Origin: Shewanella basaltis
GTDB lineage: Bacteria; Pseudomonadota; Gammaproteobacteria; Enterobacterales; Shewanellaceae
Direction of reading: 5' to 3'
Assembly (NCBI RefSeq): GCF_023283885.1
Contig: NZ_JAKILA010000003.1
Coordinates: forward strand, 186,001-250,000
DNA length: 64,000 bases
Position numbers and translations under genes: made by a program. Below the pieces are notes generated by a model. The model worked only from the letters and a program-made list of their open reading frames with translations. It did no database searches and was not told the DNA's origin. This document shows positions 1 through 8,907 of the stretch, piece by piece; positions within the stretch are counted from its first letter, which is position 1; each line of letters starts with the position of its first letter.

Positions 1-184
1 TAGTGTTCATCGGGATAGAAAGGGCGGTTGGCATTTGAATAAAAATACTTTTATCGCTACCACCGGTTTCTAAAATTAACACTTTATTGTCTTGGTTTTC
101 CGTTAAGCGGTTGGCTAATACACAACCCGCACTACCGGCGCCAACAATAATATAATCATATTGATGAGAATTGCCTTTAGACAT
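1..184 (-). CDS. betA: Choline dehydrogenase, N-terminal part (runs off the left edge)
   Basis: Reading the minus strand from an ATG at 184 gives a protein starting [20 protein letters not shown], followed by CVLANRL. The GAGSAG motif is the Rossmann FAD-binding loop of GMC oxidoreductases. Only about 61 codons lie in the window and the frame stays open to base 1. The family member expected here, BetA, oxidises choline to betaine aldehyde. Its place 14 bp downstream of betB in a betI-betB-betA order supports that call over other GMC alcohol dehydrogenases. Substrate is inferred from context. Confidence 0.9.
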   Translation of the reverse strand, partial: MSKGNSHQYDYIIVGAGSAGCVLANRLTENQDNKVLILETGGSDKSIFIQMPTALSIPMNT

Positions 185-198
185 TAATTGAGTCACTC

Positions 199-1665
199 CT
201 AAAATGGGCTTTCAAGTGGCTGCATGCCAACATAAACGGCTTTAATTTGAGTGTAGGCTTTTAATGTTTCGCTGCCGTTTTCGCGGCCGATCCCCGACAT
301 TTTATAACCACCAACGGGCATTTCAGCTGGGGAGGCACCATAGGCATTAATCCAACAAATACCCGCCTCAAGTTGATGTATCACTCGGTGAGCGCGGGTG
401 ATGTCTTGGGTAAATACTCCAGCGGCAAGGCCTAAGTGGGTGTTGTTTGCTCGTTGAATCACTTCTTGTTCGTCTTCAAACGTAAACACAGACATCACAG
501 GGCCAAAAATCTCTTCTTTGGCAATGGTCATATCATCGGTGCAATGGGTGAAAATGGTCGGCGCAACAAAAAATCCATGAGGTGCATTATCGGGCTGTAA
601 TGCTGTGCCACCTGTTAGTAAGGTCGCCCCTTCTTTTTGGCCTATCGCAATGTACTCAAGCACTTTTTGTTGATGCGAACGTGAAATCAATGCACCAAAG
701 TTGGTTGCTGCGTCCATAGGGTCGCCGCACACAATATTATTTTCAGTACGCTGCTTTAAACGTTCAATAAAGTGGGGGTACATGCTTTTTTGTACAAATA
801 CGCGGGTGCCATTGGTGCATACTTCACCTTGGGTGTAAAAGTTGGCCAACATGGCAGCAGACACAGCGTTTTCGACATCGGCATCATCAAAGATGATTAA
901 CGGTGATTTACCGCCAAGTTCCATTGTCACTTCTTTTAAACTGCTTGACGCTGCAGCCATGACTTTGGTGCCAGTACTGACTTCGCCTGTAAACGATACT
1001 TTGGCGATGTCATCGTGGGTCGTTAACCATGCACCGACACGGCCATCACCCTGTACTACGTTAAATACACCGTCAGGTACACCAGCCTGGGTGAATATTT
1101 CGGCTAATCGCATGGCACCGCGTGGGGTTTCTTCAGACGGTTTAAAAATCATGACATTGCCACATGCGAGTGCTGGCGCCGCTTTCCAACATGCAATTTG
1201 CAATGGGTAGTTCCATGCACCAATACCTGCGCAAATGCCTAATGGTTCTCGGCGAGTGTAGTAAAAGTCATTGCCCACTGGTTGCTGGTTTCCTTCAATA
1301 CTTGGGGCAAGGCCGGCAAAAAATTCAATTGAATCGGCACCCGTGACTACATCAACAACAGAAGCTTCTTGCCATGGCTTACCTGTGTCGAGCACCTCGC
1401 CAGCGGCAAGTTCATCATTGTGCTCACGTAATAACGCGACCGCTTTTAATAAAATTCGGCTGCGCTGCATTGGGGTCATTTTTGACCAAACCGCAAAGCC
1501 TGCTTTTGCACTGTCGATGGCAGCTTGCTTAACTGCATCTGTTGCAACTTCAACTAAATAACTGACACTGCCAGTAGCAGGGTTAATGACTTCGAAGGTT
1601 TCTCCACTGCCATTAGATATGTATTTACCGTGCACATAATTTTGATAAGTGACTAACGCTGACAT
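199..1665 (-). CDS. betB: Betaine aldehyde dehydrogenase
   Basis: A 488-residue aldehyde dehydrogenase, normal length for the family. It oxidises betaine aldehyde to glycine betaine with NAD(P)+, the second step of osmoprotectant synthesis from choline. Visible family marks are the active-site region [14 protein letters not shown] (catalytic Glu) around residue 250, [17 protein letters not shown] with the nucleophilic Cys near 285, and [14 protein letters not shown] in the C-terminal half. The ATG at 1665 overlaps the end of betI by 13 bp, which suggests translational coupling. betA follows 14 bp downstream. Confident, because both the enzyme family and the operon order agree. Confidence 0.95.
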   Translation of the reverse strand: MSALVTYQNYVHGKYISNGSGETFEVINPATGSVSYLVEVATDAVKQAAIDSAKAGFAVWSKMTPMQRSRILLKAVALLREHNDELAAGEVLDTGKPWQEASVVDVVTGADSIEFFAGLAPSIEGNQQPVGNDFYYTRREPLGICAGIGAWNYPLQIACWKAAPALACGNVMIFKPSEETPRGAMRLAEIFTQAGVPDGVFNVVQGDGRVGAWLTTHDDIAKVSFTGEVSTGTKVMAAASSSLKEVTMELGGKSPLIIFDDADVENAVSAAMLANFYTQGEVCTNGTRVFVQKSMYPHFIERLKQRTENNIVCGDPMDAATNFGALISRSHQQKVLEYIAIGQKEGATLLTGGTALQPDNAPHGFFVAPTIFTHCTDDMTIAKEEIFGPVMSVFTFEDEQEVIQRANNTHLGLAAGVFTQDITRAHRVIHQLEAGICWINAYGASPAEMPVGGYKMSGIGRENGSETLKAYTQIKAVYVGMQPLESPF

Positions 1666-2261
1666 TTAATTTCTCCGTGTTGCACAAGCACTGCCTCTAT
1701 AAAGGCTTTCGATAGCGTCTGTGCTTGTTTAAATTCTTCGCTTGGGTTGGTGCTTAGGGCACTACGCAACCAAAAGCCATCAATGATAGCCGCAGTTTGC
1801 TTGGCAGCATTGACCGCATCAGCCTTAGGCAATAACTGTTTAAATGAGTAAAGCAAGTTGCTGTAAAGGCGTTGGTTGTTAATGTTTTGCAGTCTTGCTA
1901 ATCCTGGGTCGTGCATCGCTTGAGACCAAAAGCTTAGCCAGGTTTTAGTGGCGGCATTCGACCGCTGTAGTTCAGTAAAGTTGGCTTCTACGATGATCGA
2001 CAAACGTTCTGGTGCGGTTAATGTTTTGCCTGACGTTTTCGCCAGTAAGGCTTGCTTTAATTGCTCTAATAAGAATTTTAGCGTGGCTTCGATTAACCCT
2101 TGTTTTCCACCAAAGTAATGACTGATGATCCCTGATGACATTCCCGCTAAACCACTGATCGTATTGATGGTGGTGTGCTGTAATCCATGACGTTCAACAG
2201 ACATTAATGTGGCATCGATGAGCTGTTGTTGTCTGACGTTTTTCATTGCAGGTCTTGGCAT
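1653..2261 (-). CDS. betI: TetR-family repressor of the choline operon
   Basis: The TetR N-terminal helix-turn-helix reads [10 protein letters not shown]...[31 protein letters not shown], close to known BetI. I chose the ATG at 2261 (protein begins [11 protein letters not shown], about 202 residues) because AAAGGA lies 8 nt upstream and the N-terminus matches the family length. The frame is open further upstream to 2309, but that would place coding sequence inside the operator palindrome. BetI represses the bet genes and is released by choline. It is first in the operon and overlaps betB by 13 bp. Confidence 0.92.
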   Translation of the reverse strand: MPRPAMKNVRQQQLIDATLMSVERHGLQHTTINTISGLAGMSSGIISHYFGGKQGLIEATLKFLLEQLKQALLAKTSGKTLTAPERLSIIVEANFTELQRSNAATKTWLSFWSQAMHDPGLARLQNINNQRLYSNLLYSFKQLLPKADAVNAAKQTAAIIDGFWLRSALSTNPSEEFKQAQTLSKAFIEAVLVQHGEIKCQR

Positions 2262-2288
2262 TAGTGTCATCCTTTTTTTTGGCTGAAT

Positions 2289-2318
2289 CGTTATTAATTG
2301 AACGTTCAATTAATAACG
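2289..2318. promoter_or_regulatory. BetI operator palindrome
   Basis: A perfect 30-bp inverted repeat. Each half is CGTTATTAATTGAAC and the halves meet at the central ACGT. The core ATTGAACGTTCAAT matches the BetI recognition pattern as I recall it for gammaproteobacteria. It sits 28 bp upstream of the chosen betI start, where it could cover the promoter, so autoregulation of the bet operon is likely. Confidence 0.85.
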
Positions 2319-2763
2319 ATCATAATGATTAGTGATCTAACTATCAAGCAAATGTTTGATAGAGATCACTTGAATATGGTTGTTTTTCTGCTAAGAAATG
2401 CCTGATCAAAACTTTAAGTTACTGTAATTAATCTATTTAATTTATATTTGATCAGGTGTGTATTGAATGTGATGTTTTTAAAGGTTTTAGTGTAATTGAT
2501 TTCAGGACTATCTATATGCGAGCACTAATGTTGGCATTGAAGATAAATGCAGACAGCCATAAACGTTTTTGAGTTATTGTCTGAAGTATGAGCGTAGATG
2601 CAACACACCATGGTTGGGCAAGTGTGCTCATTGGCTTTATATGGGCAGGGTATTTTTTGGCTAGTGTCAGCGAGGAGGCGTACTTTTGTGAATCAGCATA
2701 GATTACCGATGTGGTACTGGTCGCGATACCGTTGCACGTTAAGCAGTGATGACTTAAATCATT

Positions 2764-2811
2764 ATGGTTAAAATAAGTGATGGTTAAAATAAGTGATGGC
2801 TAAAATAAGTG
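2764..2811. repeat. 16-bp tandem repeat, three units
   Basis: Three consecutive units of ATGGTTAAAATAAGTG, with one T-to-C change in the third. No function is apparent. Confidence 0.85.
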
Positions 2812-2821
2812 ATTAATTTAC

Positions 2822-3015
2822 GAGAATGTCAGGGCAGGCGGATGATTAATTGTCTTTCGAAGTCATACAACTCAGTTCAAGCCCTTTTAACACACGCCAT
2901 AATGGAATGCTCAGACGATTTTGCTTTGCGTTCTCACAATTTAAAAGCAAGCAATCATAAGGCATAGCGACGCTTTAATTAAAAAAGGCTAGAAACATTC
3001 AGAGTGGCTACTTAG
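2822..3015. repeat. Diverged copy of MITE-like element B
   Basis: Shares an ordered series of blocks with 5943-6206: TCTTTCGAAGTCAT, AAGCCCTTTTAA, TTTTGCTTTRCGTTCTC and GCATAGCGACGC, in the same order and spacing. The terminal repeats visible at 5943-6206 are not preserved here, so this is an older copy. Confidence 0.7.
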
Positions 3016-3167
3016 GCCAATCAGCACAAAAATGTGACCATGCTTACTGGTTAACACCGCTTATAACCTCGTTAGACATGTTTAAGGTAGAGCAACGACC
3101 TTGGTGCAATTTAAGCGTTGTTCTAAGCGAGTTTCTAGGCTATCTGCGATCTCTTATTTATCCAGAT

Positions 3168-3360
3168 TAACCTGATCTCGGGATAAGGGATGAACTTATA
3201 CTATTTAAAATCAACATGTTAACCATTCTCACTTTCAAGCTTGTTATTTGTTCTGCTAACAAGGCGAATTGACGCGTCAATCAGCCGATTGTAAGTCGAT
3301 TCAACGCAGTGAGCAGGGCAAAGGACTGTTTGAAAGGCATTTATTATCCGAGCTCAGGTT
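3168..3360. repeat. MITE-like element A, copy 1
   Basis: About 193 bp, starting TAACCTGATCTCGGGATAAG and ending TTATCCGAGCTCAGGTT, so the ends are imperfect inverted repeats. It is a diverged sister of the copy that follows immediately. The inner part shares GCTAACAAGGCGAATT and GGCAAAGGACTG with the other copies. Confidence 0.8.
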
Positions 3361-3363
3361 GAT

Positions 3364-3561
3364 TAACCTCAACTCTGGATAAGAGATGTATTTATAACGA
3401 TATAAATCAATAGATTGACTAAAATCCACTGTCAAGCTTGTGATTTGTTTTGCTAACAAGGCGAATTAACGCGTCAATAGCTAGCCTATTGCAAGTTAAT
3501 TCAACGCAGTGAGGAAGGCAAAGGACTGCTTGAAAGGCATTTATTATCCCAAGCTCAGGTT
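3364..3561. repeat. MITE-like element A, copy 2
   Basis: About 198 bp, directly repeated after copy 1. It is nearly identical to the reverse complement of 43507-43705. Ends are inverted repeats of the TAACCTCARCTCTGGATAA type. It carries no coding potential of its own. Confidence 0.88.
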
Positions 3562-3613
3562 GATTAGTATGTGTAACGCGAAATGGTTTAAGTATGCTCA
3601 CAAAGCCCAATAA

Positions 3614-3647
3614 AAAAATGCCGGTCAGTTAACTGACTGGCATTTTT
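3614..3647 (-). terminator. Rho-independent terminator of pepO
   Basis: The stem is built from AAAAATGCC and its complement plus an inner TCAGTTAACTGA palindrome, with an A/T run at each end. It lies about 60 bp past the pepO stop on the minus strand. The A and T runs on both sides make it potentially bidirectional. Confidence 0.85.
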
Positions 3648-3706
3648 GTGGCGAATACTTGTGCAATCAAGACAAGCCATTACAGATTATTGTATATTTT
3701 AGCGCT

Positions 3707-5785
3707 TTACCAAATACGCACACGTTGATCTTCTGGTAAATACAGCTTATCGCCCGGTTTAACATCAAATGCTTTGTACCATGCATCGTGGTTACGTGGT
3801 GCGAGTGCACGGTAACGGCCAGGTGCATGAGTACCTGCACGTAATTGACTTAACATGCTTTGCTCAGTGCGTTTTTCTTTCCACACTTGTGCCCAAGCCA
3901 TAAAGAAGCGTTGGTCGCCAGTGGTACCGTCAATTATGGGCGCTTCTTTACCATTTAGGCTTAACTTGTAGGCATGGTATGCCATGGATAAGCCGCCCAC
4001 ATCACCTATATTTTCGCCGAGGCTATTGCGGCCGTTGACAAAATTATTAGGTAAAGGTTCGTAAGCACTATATTGTTGAGCAAGCATATCGGCTTTGGCT
4101 TCAAATGCTGCACGATCTTCGTCTGTCCACCAGTTTCGCTGGATACCGTGCGCATCTGATTTCGAACCCTGATCATCAAACCCATGACCCATTTCATGGC
4201 CTATTACTGCGCCGATACTGCCATAGTTAACCGCTGGATCTGCATTTGGATCAAAAAATGGTGGTTGTAAAATGGCCGCTGGGAACACAATTTCATTAAA
4301 TGAGCTGTTGTAGTAAGCATTAACAAATTGCGGTGTCATACCCCAACGATTACGATCGGTTTTCTTCAGTTCGTTTGCCACGCTATCAGCTTGAAAAAAC
4401 TCGCGTAACGAACGAATGTTACTGACTAGGTTATCTTTAGTGAGCGACAAGCCATCGTATTCTTGCCATACATCTGGATAACCAATTTTAGGGGTAAAAG
4501 CGGCGAGTTTTGCGTGTGCATTAACCTTGGTTTCTTCACCCATCCAATCTAGACCATCAATTCGTTGACCTAGTGCAGTACGTAGGTTTTCGACTAACTC
4601 TGCCATTTGTTGTTTAGATGATTCAGGGAAGTAACGAGCAACATAAACTTTACCGATTGCAAAGCCTAATGATTGTGTTCCAGACATTTGCTCAACAGCG
4701 CGTTTCCAACGTGGACGAGGCTCTTCTTGCCCATTAAGGACTTTTCCAAAAAAGGCAAAGTTACTGTTAAAGATATCGTCAGACAGTAATTCAGCATTAT
4801 TGGTGATCGCATGGAAAGTTAAATAGTCTTTCCATACGTCGATAGGGCTATTATTGATTAACGAAATCATTGCATTAACAGGTTCTGGTTGTGCAATGTT
4901 AAGTTGTGGTACTTGATAACCCATTTGTTCAAAAAATAAATCCCAATTAAATCCTGGGTAGGTAGTCGCTAGTTCACTGCGCTTAATTTGATTTAAGGTT
5001 AAATCGCGATCGCGGCGTTTTTCTCTAGGCCATTGTCCTTCAGCAATTTGGGTTTCTAGGGCTAAAATCGCTTCGGCACGTTTTTGACCGTCTTTAATCC
5101 CGGCGTAGGCCATCATTGTGGCAATATGTTCTACATAGGCGGCTCTAATGTTAATAAAGCGCTCATCATCTTCTAAATAATATGAACGGTCAGGTAAACC
5201 TAGGCCACCAGCACCAATGGTTAATTCATATTGATCGGGGTCTAGTCGGTTAAACCACATGCCGCCGCCTAATGGTGAAGACACACCTGTTAGCCAACCT
5301 TGTCCAAATACTTTGGTTAAGTCGTCTGTGGTTTTAATCGCATTAATGTCATCTAACGTAGATTGTATAGCACTAATACCGCGCTTATTAATGGTGTCAG
5401 TGTCCATGTAGGCGTGATAGAAATCAGCAATCAGCTGTTCATCAGCGGTTAGATTGTCACGGCTGGCGATATCATCAATAATTGATTTAACTTGCTCTTC
5501 ACTGCGTTCGGCAAGTACAGCAAATGCACCGTAACGGGTTTTATCAGCTGGCATTTCAAAATTGTCATACCAAGTACCACTCGTGTACATAAAGAAATCA
5601 TCACCGGGTTTAATGGCTTCATTACGCGCGGACAAATCAATACCAAATGTACCGAGTTCAGCTTTAGCGACAGGAGCAGGTTGCACTGCTGCTTTACTGA
5701 CGTCTGCGGTTTTTTGCGCGTCATTATCACTACAAGCCGTCAGCATTACAGCTGTTAATGCGATAGAAATTAAGGATTTATTCAT
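3707..5785 (-). CDS. pepO: M13-family zinc metallopeptidase, lipoprotein (PepO-like)
   Basis: A 692-residue neprilysin-family peptidase. The HExxH zinc motif is seen in VIGHEMGHGFDDQGS, preceded by NAYYNSSFNEIVFPAAILQPPFF (substrate-binding NAYY-type motif). The third zinc ligand region is GENIGDVGGLSMAYHAY. The N-terminus has a lipoprotein signal with lipobox LTAC (residues 15-18), so it is anchored in the envelope and cuts oligopeptides in the periplasm. Length is typical. It stands alone with its own terminator. No link to the alginate genes is visible. Confidence 0.93.
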   Translation of the reverse strand: MNKSLISIALTAVMLTACSDNDAQKTADVSKAAVQPAPVAKAELGTFGIDLSARNEAIKPGDDFFMYTSGTWYDNFEMPADKTRYGAFAVLAERSEEQVKSIIDDIASRDNLTADEQLIADFYHAYMDTDTINKRGISAIQSTLDDINAIKTTDDLTKVFGQGWLTGVSSPLGGGMWFNRLDPDQYELTIGAGGLGLPDRSYYLEDDERFINIRAAYVEHIATMMAYAGIKDGQKRAEAILALETQIAEGQWPREKRRDRDLTLNQIKRSELATTYPGFNWDLFFEQMGYQVPQLNIAQPEPVNAMISLINNSPIDVWKDYLTFHAITNNAELLSDDIFNSNFAFFGKVLNGQEEPRPRWKRAVEQMSGTQSLGFAIGKVYVARYFPESSKQQMAELVENLRTALGQRIDGLDWMGEETKVNAHAKLAAFTPKIGYPDVWQEYDGLSLTKDNLVSNIRSLREFFQADSVANELKKTDRNRWGMTPQFVNAYYNSSFNEIVFPAAILQPPFFDPNADPAVNYGSIGAVIGHEMGHGFDDQGSKSDAHGIQRNWWTDEDRAAFEAKADMLAQQYSAYEPLPNNFVNGRNSLGENIGDVGGLSMAYHAYKLSLNGKEAPIIDGTTGDQRFFMAWAQVWKEKRTEQSMLSQLRAGTHAPGRYRALAPRNHDAWYKAFDVKPGDKLYLPEDQRVRIW

Positions 5786-5942
5786 TGTGAGCTTATTTCC
5801 TTTTTATATTTTTACTGTGTTGTTTGCTAAACCATCATCTAAGAATGACAAAATTTGTCAACGTTGAAATTGTGAGTAAATATAAGTGAACATCAATAGT
5901 AGTTTAGCTATTTTGATTAAATTGAGCTTAAAAATCAATATT

Positions 5943-6206
5943 ATACCATTCCGCGTTAGCAAGTATTCTCTCAGCGAGAATTTAAAAGGACTTAAACAAG
6001 GCGAATCACTGAATGAATAGTGATTCTCTTTCGAAGTCATGCAACGCAGTATAAGCCCTTTTAAAACTCGCCTGAAAGGAATGCCCCAGCCGCTTTTGCT
6101 TTACGTTCTCGCTATTTTAAAGGGAACACCATTACTGCATAGCGACGCCTTAATCAAAAATCGCTGGACGCATACTGAGTGGTCACTTATTAATGCGGAA
6201 TGGTAT
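5943..6206. repeat. MITE-like element B with terminal inverted repeats
   Basis: A 264-bp non-coding element. The left end reads ATACCATTCCGCGTTAGCAAGT and the right end, read from outside in, reads ATACCATTCCGCATTAATAAGT: 12 identical bases, then a further 10 with three changes. The interior is shared with 2822-3015. It lies between the 5' end of pepO and the 3' end of the symporter gene and contains no plausible gene. Confidence 0.85.
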
Positions 6207-6208
6207 TA

Positions 6209-6262
6209 ATACCAATCCTTATTAAAATGTGATCGATTTTAAATGCTAATGCGGATTGGTAT
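6209..6262. repeat. Short palindromic repeat unit
   Basis: A 54-bp unit starting ATACCAATCC and ending GGATTGGTAT. It directly abuts element B. The ends resemble those of element B with one base changed, so the two may use the same mobilising enzyme. Such ATACCAATCC units are common in Shewanella and relatives. Confidence 0.75.
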
Positions 6263-6340
6263 ATTCACCTGAATTTGGATAATGGCTGTCATTCAAATAA
6301 TAAAGGCAAAACGTTGAACGCTGGGTTGTTCTATACAATG

Positions 6341-6370
6341 AAAAGGCCTTATATCGCTATAAGGCCTTTT
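6341..6370 (-). terminator. Terminator of the kdgF-kdgK-eda-symporter operon
   Basis: Perfect 13-bp stem AAAAGGCCTTATA with a TCGC loop, ending in a T run on the minus strand, 25 bp past the stop of the symporter gene. Confidence 0.9.
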
Positions 6371-6394
6371 GCACAATGCGACGGCGACTAATGA

Positions 6395-8167
6395 TTACGC
6401 GTTTTGTACCACTACTTTTTTAGCATTGCCATTGCCTGTGCGCGCTGCGTAGACCAGTAATACACCAACTATTAACACAACAGAACCACACAACAAGAAC
6501 ATGAGGCGCCCTGTAGGCTCGTTAGGTATTAACGCCATAACAAGCACACCAAAGCCTGCTACCGTTATTAAATTACCGAGCATTGAACGCTGTTTAGTGT
6601 CTAGGGTTTGCTGATCTTCACTGTCTGCAATGACCGGAGTGTTCCAGTTAATAAATAACTCATCGACTTCTTTTTCACGTTCTGGTGTTAACCCCTTATA
6701 AAACAGCATGGTTAAGAAGAAGAATCCGCCAGTGAAAATAACGTGAGCCGCTAAGCTTAACCCAACTTTTAAGTCAGACCATTCTCTATCGGTTAATGGA
6801 GTATCTAAACCAAAAATGGCTTCAAATTGCCCTGCGGTAAGCGCAATACCAAATACATAGGACACAACACCACCAATAATTAGGGTTGTCCAACCTGACC
6901 AATCTGGCGTTTTACGTATCCACATACCCAATAACACAGGGATTAGCATTGGGAAACCGATTAACGCTCCCACGTTAAGTACAATATCAAATAGACTTAA
7001 ATGGCTCAGAGAGTTAATAAATAAACCAATTAAAATCATAATTACACCCATCACCACAGTCGTAATTTTACTGACGGTGACTAACTCTTTTTGTGAGGCG
7101 TGTTCGCGTAAAATAGGCGAGTAAAAGTTACACACAAATATACCCGCATTACGATTTAGCCCTGAGTCCATCGACGACATGGTTGCTGCAAACATGGCCG
7201 ACATTAATAGGCCAACCATACCTGCTGGCATGACTTCTTGCACAAAAGCTAAATAGGCGGCGTCGCCTGCTTTGTCGCCCATTGAGGCATATTGCAGTGC
7301 AAAGTCAGGCATAAATGCGCTCACATACCAAGGCGGTAAAAACCAAATTAACGGTCCTACAACCATTAATATGCAGGCGAGGGCCGCCGCTTTTTTAGCA
7401 TTTTCGCTGTCTTTGGCACATAAGTAACGGTACGCGTTAATACTGTTGTTCATTACTCCAAACTGTTTAACGAAGATAAATACCACCCAAAGTATAAATA
7501 CACTGACATAATTTAAGTCGTTACCTAACATAAAGTTGCCGTGAAACTTATCGATAATATTACCGATCCCGCCGCCATAAAAATAAGCGGCAATCGCGCA
7601 GGTGATGGTAACAGCCATGATGACGATCATTTGCATAAAGTCAGAGGCAACAACAGCCCATGACCCGCCTGTAACCGACATAACCACTAATACGGCGCCA
7701 GTGACGATAATGGTGGTTTCCATTGGAATATCAAACACGGCTGACACAAAAATAGCCAAACCGTTTAGCCAAATTCCAGCAGAAATCAGTGAGTCGGGCA
7801 TACCCGCCCAAGTGAAGAATTGCTCTGATGTTTTACCAAAACGCTGGCGAATCGCTTCAATTGCAGTGACGACTCTAAGTTGTCTAAATTTAGGTGCAAA
7901 GTAGAGGTAATTCATTAAGTAACCAAAGGCGTTGGCTAAAAATAAAATTACTACGACAAATCCGTCTGAGAAAGCACGACCTGCCGCTCCGGTAAAGGTC
8001 CATGCGCTAAATTGTGTCATGAAAGCGGTGGCCCCAACCATCCACCATAACATTTTGCCACCACCTCTGAAGTAATCGCTAGTGGATGTGGTGAACTTTC
8101 TGAACATCCAGCCAATGGCAATTAAGAAGAAAAAATAGGCAAGGACGACAAGCATATCAATAGTCAT
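6395..8167 (-). CDS. SSS-family sodium:solute symporter, probable DEH/oligo-alginate uptake (ToaA-like)
   Basis: A 590-residue inner-membrane protein with many hydrophobic segments, a normal size for SLC5/SSS symporters. The N-terminal DYFRGGGKMLWWMVGATAFM and later MFAATMSSMDSGLNRNAGIF are family signatures. It is strongly similar to the protein at 15876-17633. SSS transporters next to KdgF, KdgK and Eda are known as ToaA-type carriers of unsaturated alginate monomers, so this substrate is inferred. The start at 8167 has GAGG 7 nt upstream. A hairpin with a T run separates it from eda, so its expression may be partly independent. Confidence 0.88.
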   Translation of the reverse strand: MTIDMLVVLAYFFFLIAIGWMFRKFTTSTSDYFRGGGKMLWWMVGATAFMTQFSAWTFTGAAGRAFSDGFVVVILFLANAFGYLMNYLYFAPKFRQLRVVTAIEAIRQRFGKTSEQFFTWAGMPDSLISAGIWLNGLAIFVSAVFDIPMETTIIVTGAVLVVMSVTGGSWAVVASDFMQMIVIMAVTITCAIAAYFYGGGIGNIIDKFHGNFMLGNDLNYVSVFILWVVFIFVKQFGVMNNSINAYRYLCAKDSENAKKAAALACILMVVGPLIWFLPPWYVSAFMPDFALQYASMGDKAGDAAYLAFVQEVMPAGMVGLLMSAMFAATMSSMDSGLNRNAGIFVCNFYSPILREHASQKELVTVSKITTVVMGVIMILIGLFINSLSHLSLFDIVLNVGALIGFPMLIPVLLGMWIRKTPDWSGWTTLIIGGVVSYVFGIALTAGQFEAIFGLDTPLTDREWSDLKVGLSLAAHVIFTGGFFFLTMLFYKGLTPEREKEVDELFINWNTPVIADSEDQQTLDTKQRSMLGNLITVAGFGVLVMALIPNEPTGRLMFLLCGSVVLIVGVLLVYAARTGNGNAKKVVVQNA

Positions 8168-8202
8168 GATTTAGCCTCGATATATAAAACGCTAATTTTT
8201 GT

Positions 8203-8217
8203 GTTAACAACGTTAAC
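8203..8217. promoter_or_regulatory. Inverted repeat upstream of the symporter gene
   Basis: Two GTTAAC hexamers, each itself a palindrome, separated by 3 bp and ending 36 bp upstream of the symporter ATG. It could be an operator for a separate promoter, but no other copy in the window supports this, so confidence is low. Confidence 0.3.
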
Positions 8218-8221
8218 CGCG

Positions 8222-8250
8222 AAAAAAATGACCATAGGCTATATGGTCAT
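8222..8250 (-). terminator. Intra-operon terminator or attenuator between eda and the symporter
   Basis: On the minus strand a 9-bp stem ATGACCATA/TATGGTCAT with a 5-base loop is followed by seven T residues, just past the eda stop. It looks like a real but short terminator, and would lower read-through from eda into the symporter gene. Confidence 0.65.
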
Positions 8251-8257
8251 ATTGTAT

Positions 8258-8890
8258 TTATTTTGATTTATTTATATGTGCAACAGCAATTTGCACTAAA
8301 CGGCCAATCTCATCCCACTGCCCAGCGTCAATCAACTGGGTTGGCACCATCCAGGTTCCTCCGCAGGCAAGCACGGCAGGTATATCAAGATATGAATCGA
8401 TATTAGCTAAGTTAACCCCGCCAGTTGGCATAAACTTAACTGGGTACACGGCGGTTAGGGCTTTAAGCATGTTCACACCACCAGATGGCTCGGCAGGGAA
8501 AAACTTCAATGTTCTAAGTCCCATTTCCATGGCTTGTTCAACTAAACTTGGGTTATTGACGCCTGGCACAATTGGCATGCCTTTATCTAGGCAATGTTGT
8601 ACAACACGTGGATTAAAGCCAGGGCTTACAATAAAATCAACGCCCGCTTCAATGGCTTGATCAGCTTGTTCTGGGGTTAAAATGGTTCCTGCACCAATAA
8701 ACATAAAAGGAAACGCTTTACGCATTGCTTTAATGGCATCGGCTGCACATTCTGTTCTAAATGTCACCTCAGCGCTTGGCATGCCGTTATCAATTAATAC
8801 CCGTGCAAGTGGCACAGCATCGTCGGTGCTATTAATGGCAATTACGGGGATGAGTTTATGTTTCGCTAATAAATCATTCATCAAAGTCAT
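8258..8890 (-). CDS. eda: 2-keto-3-deoxy-6-phosphogluconate aldolase
   Basis: A 210-residue class I aldolase that splits KDPG into pyruvate and glyceraldehyde 3-phosphate, the last step of alginate monomer catabolism and of the Entner-Doudoroff route. Family marks are LIPVIAINSTDDAVPLA, the E/R pair in SAEVTFRTECA, GAGTILTPEQA, FIVSPGFNP, LKFFPAEPSGG with the Schiff-base Lys, and FMPTGGVN. The start at 8890 is not backed by a strong ribosome binding site, and the ATG at 8881 is also possible. It is 17 bp from kdgK, so co-transcribed. Confidence 0.95.
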   Translation of the reverse strand: MTLMNDLLAKHKLIPVIAINSTDDAVPLARVLIDNGMPSAEVTFRTECAADAIKAMRKAFPFMFIGAGTILTPEQADQAIEAGVDFIVSPGFNPRVVQHCLDKGMPIVPGVNNPSLVEQAMEMGLRTLKFFPAEPSGGVNMLKALTAVYPVKFMPTGGVNLANIDSYLDIPAVLACGGTWMVPTQLIDAGQWDEIGRLVQIAVAHINKSK

Positions 8891-8907
8891 GGTATTCTCG
8901 AGGCTAA

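Larger units (their letters stand above)
2319..3706. other. Gene-free, repeat-rich spacer between bet operon and pepO
   Basis: I see no credible gene in these 1.4 kb. The longest open frames lie inside repeats and lack ribosome binding sites. The stretch contains a 16-bp tandem repeat (2764-2811), a diverged copy of the MITE-like element of 5943-6206 (about 2822-3015), two adjacent copies of a roughly 195-bp element (3168-3360, 3364-3561), and the pepO terminator. Confidence 0.75.

Noticed and set aside
842..1561. Open frames on the plus strand opposite betB
   Set aside because: They are the antisense reading of a well-conserved aldehyde dehydrogenase, without ribosome sites or family resemblance.
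3168..3561. CRISPR array, considered because of repeated units
   Set aside because: Only two long units of about 195 bp with inverted ends and no short repeats with spacers. No cas genes.
3419..3610. 63-codon minus-strand frame
   Set aside because: Lies within the repeat element A copy 2 and the pepO terminator region; repeats explain it.
5858..6040. 60-codon minus-strand frame upstream of pepO
   Set aside because: Crosses the end of MITE-like element B and has no recognisable protein features.
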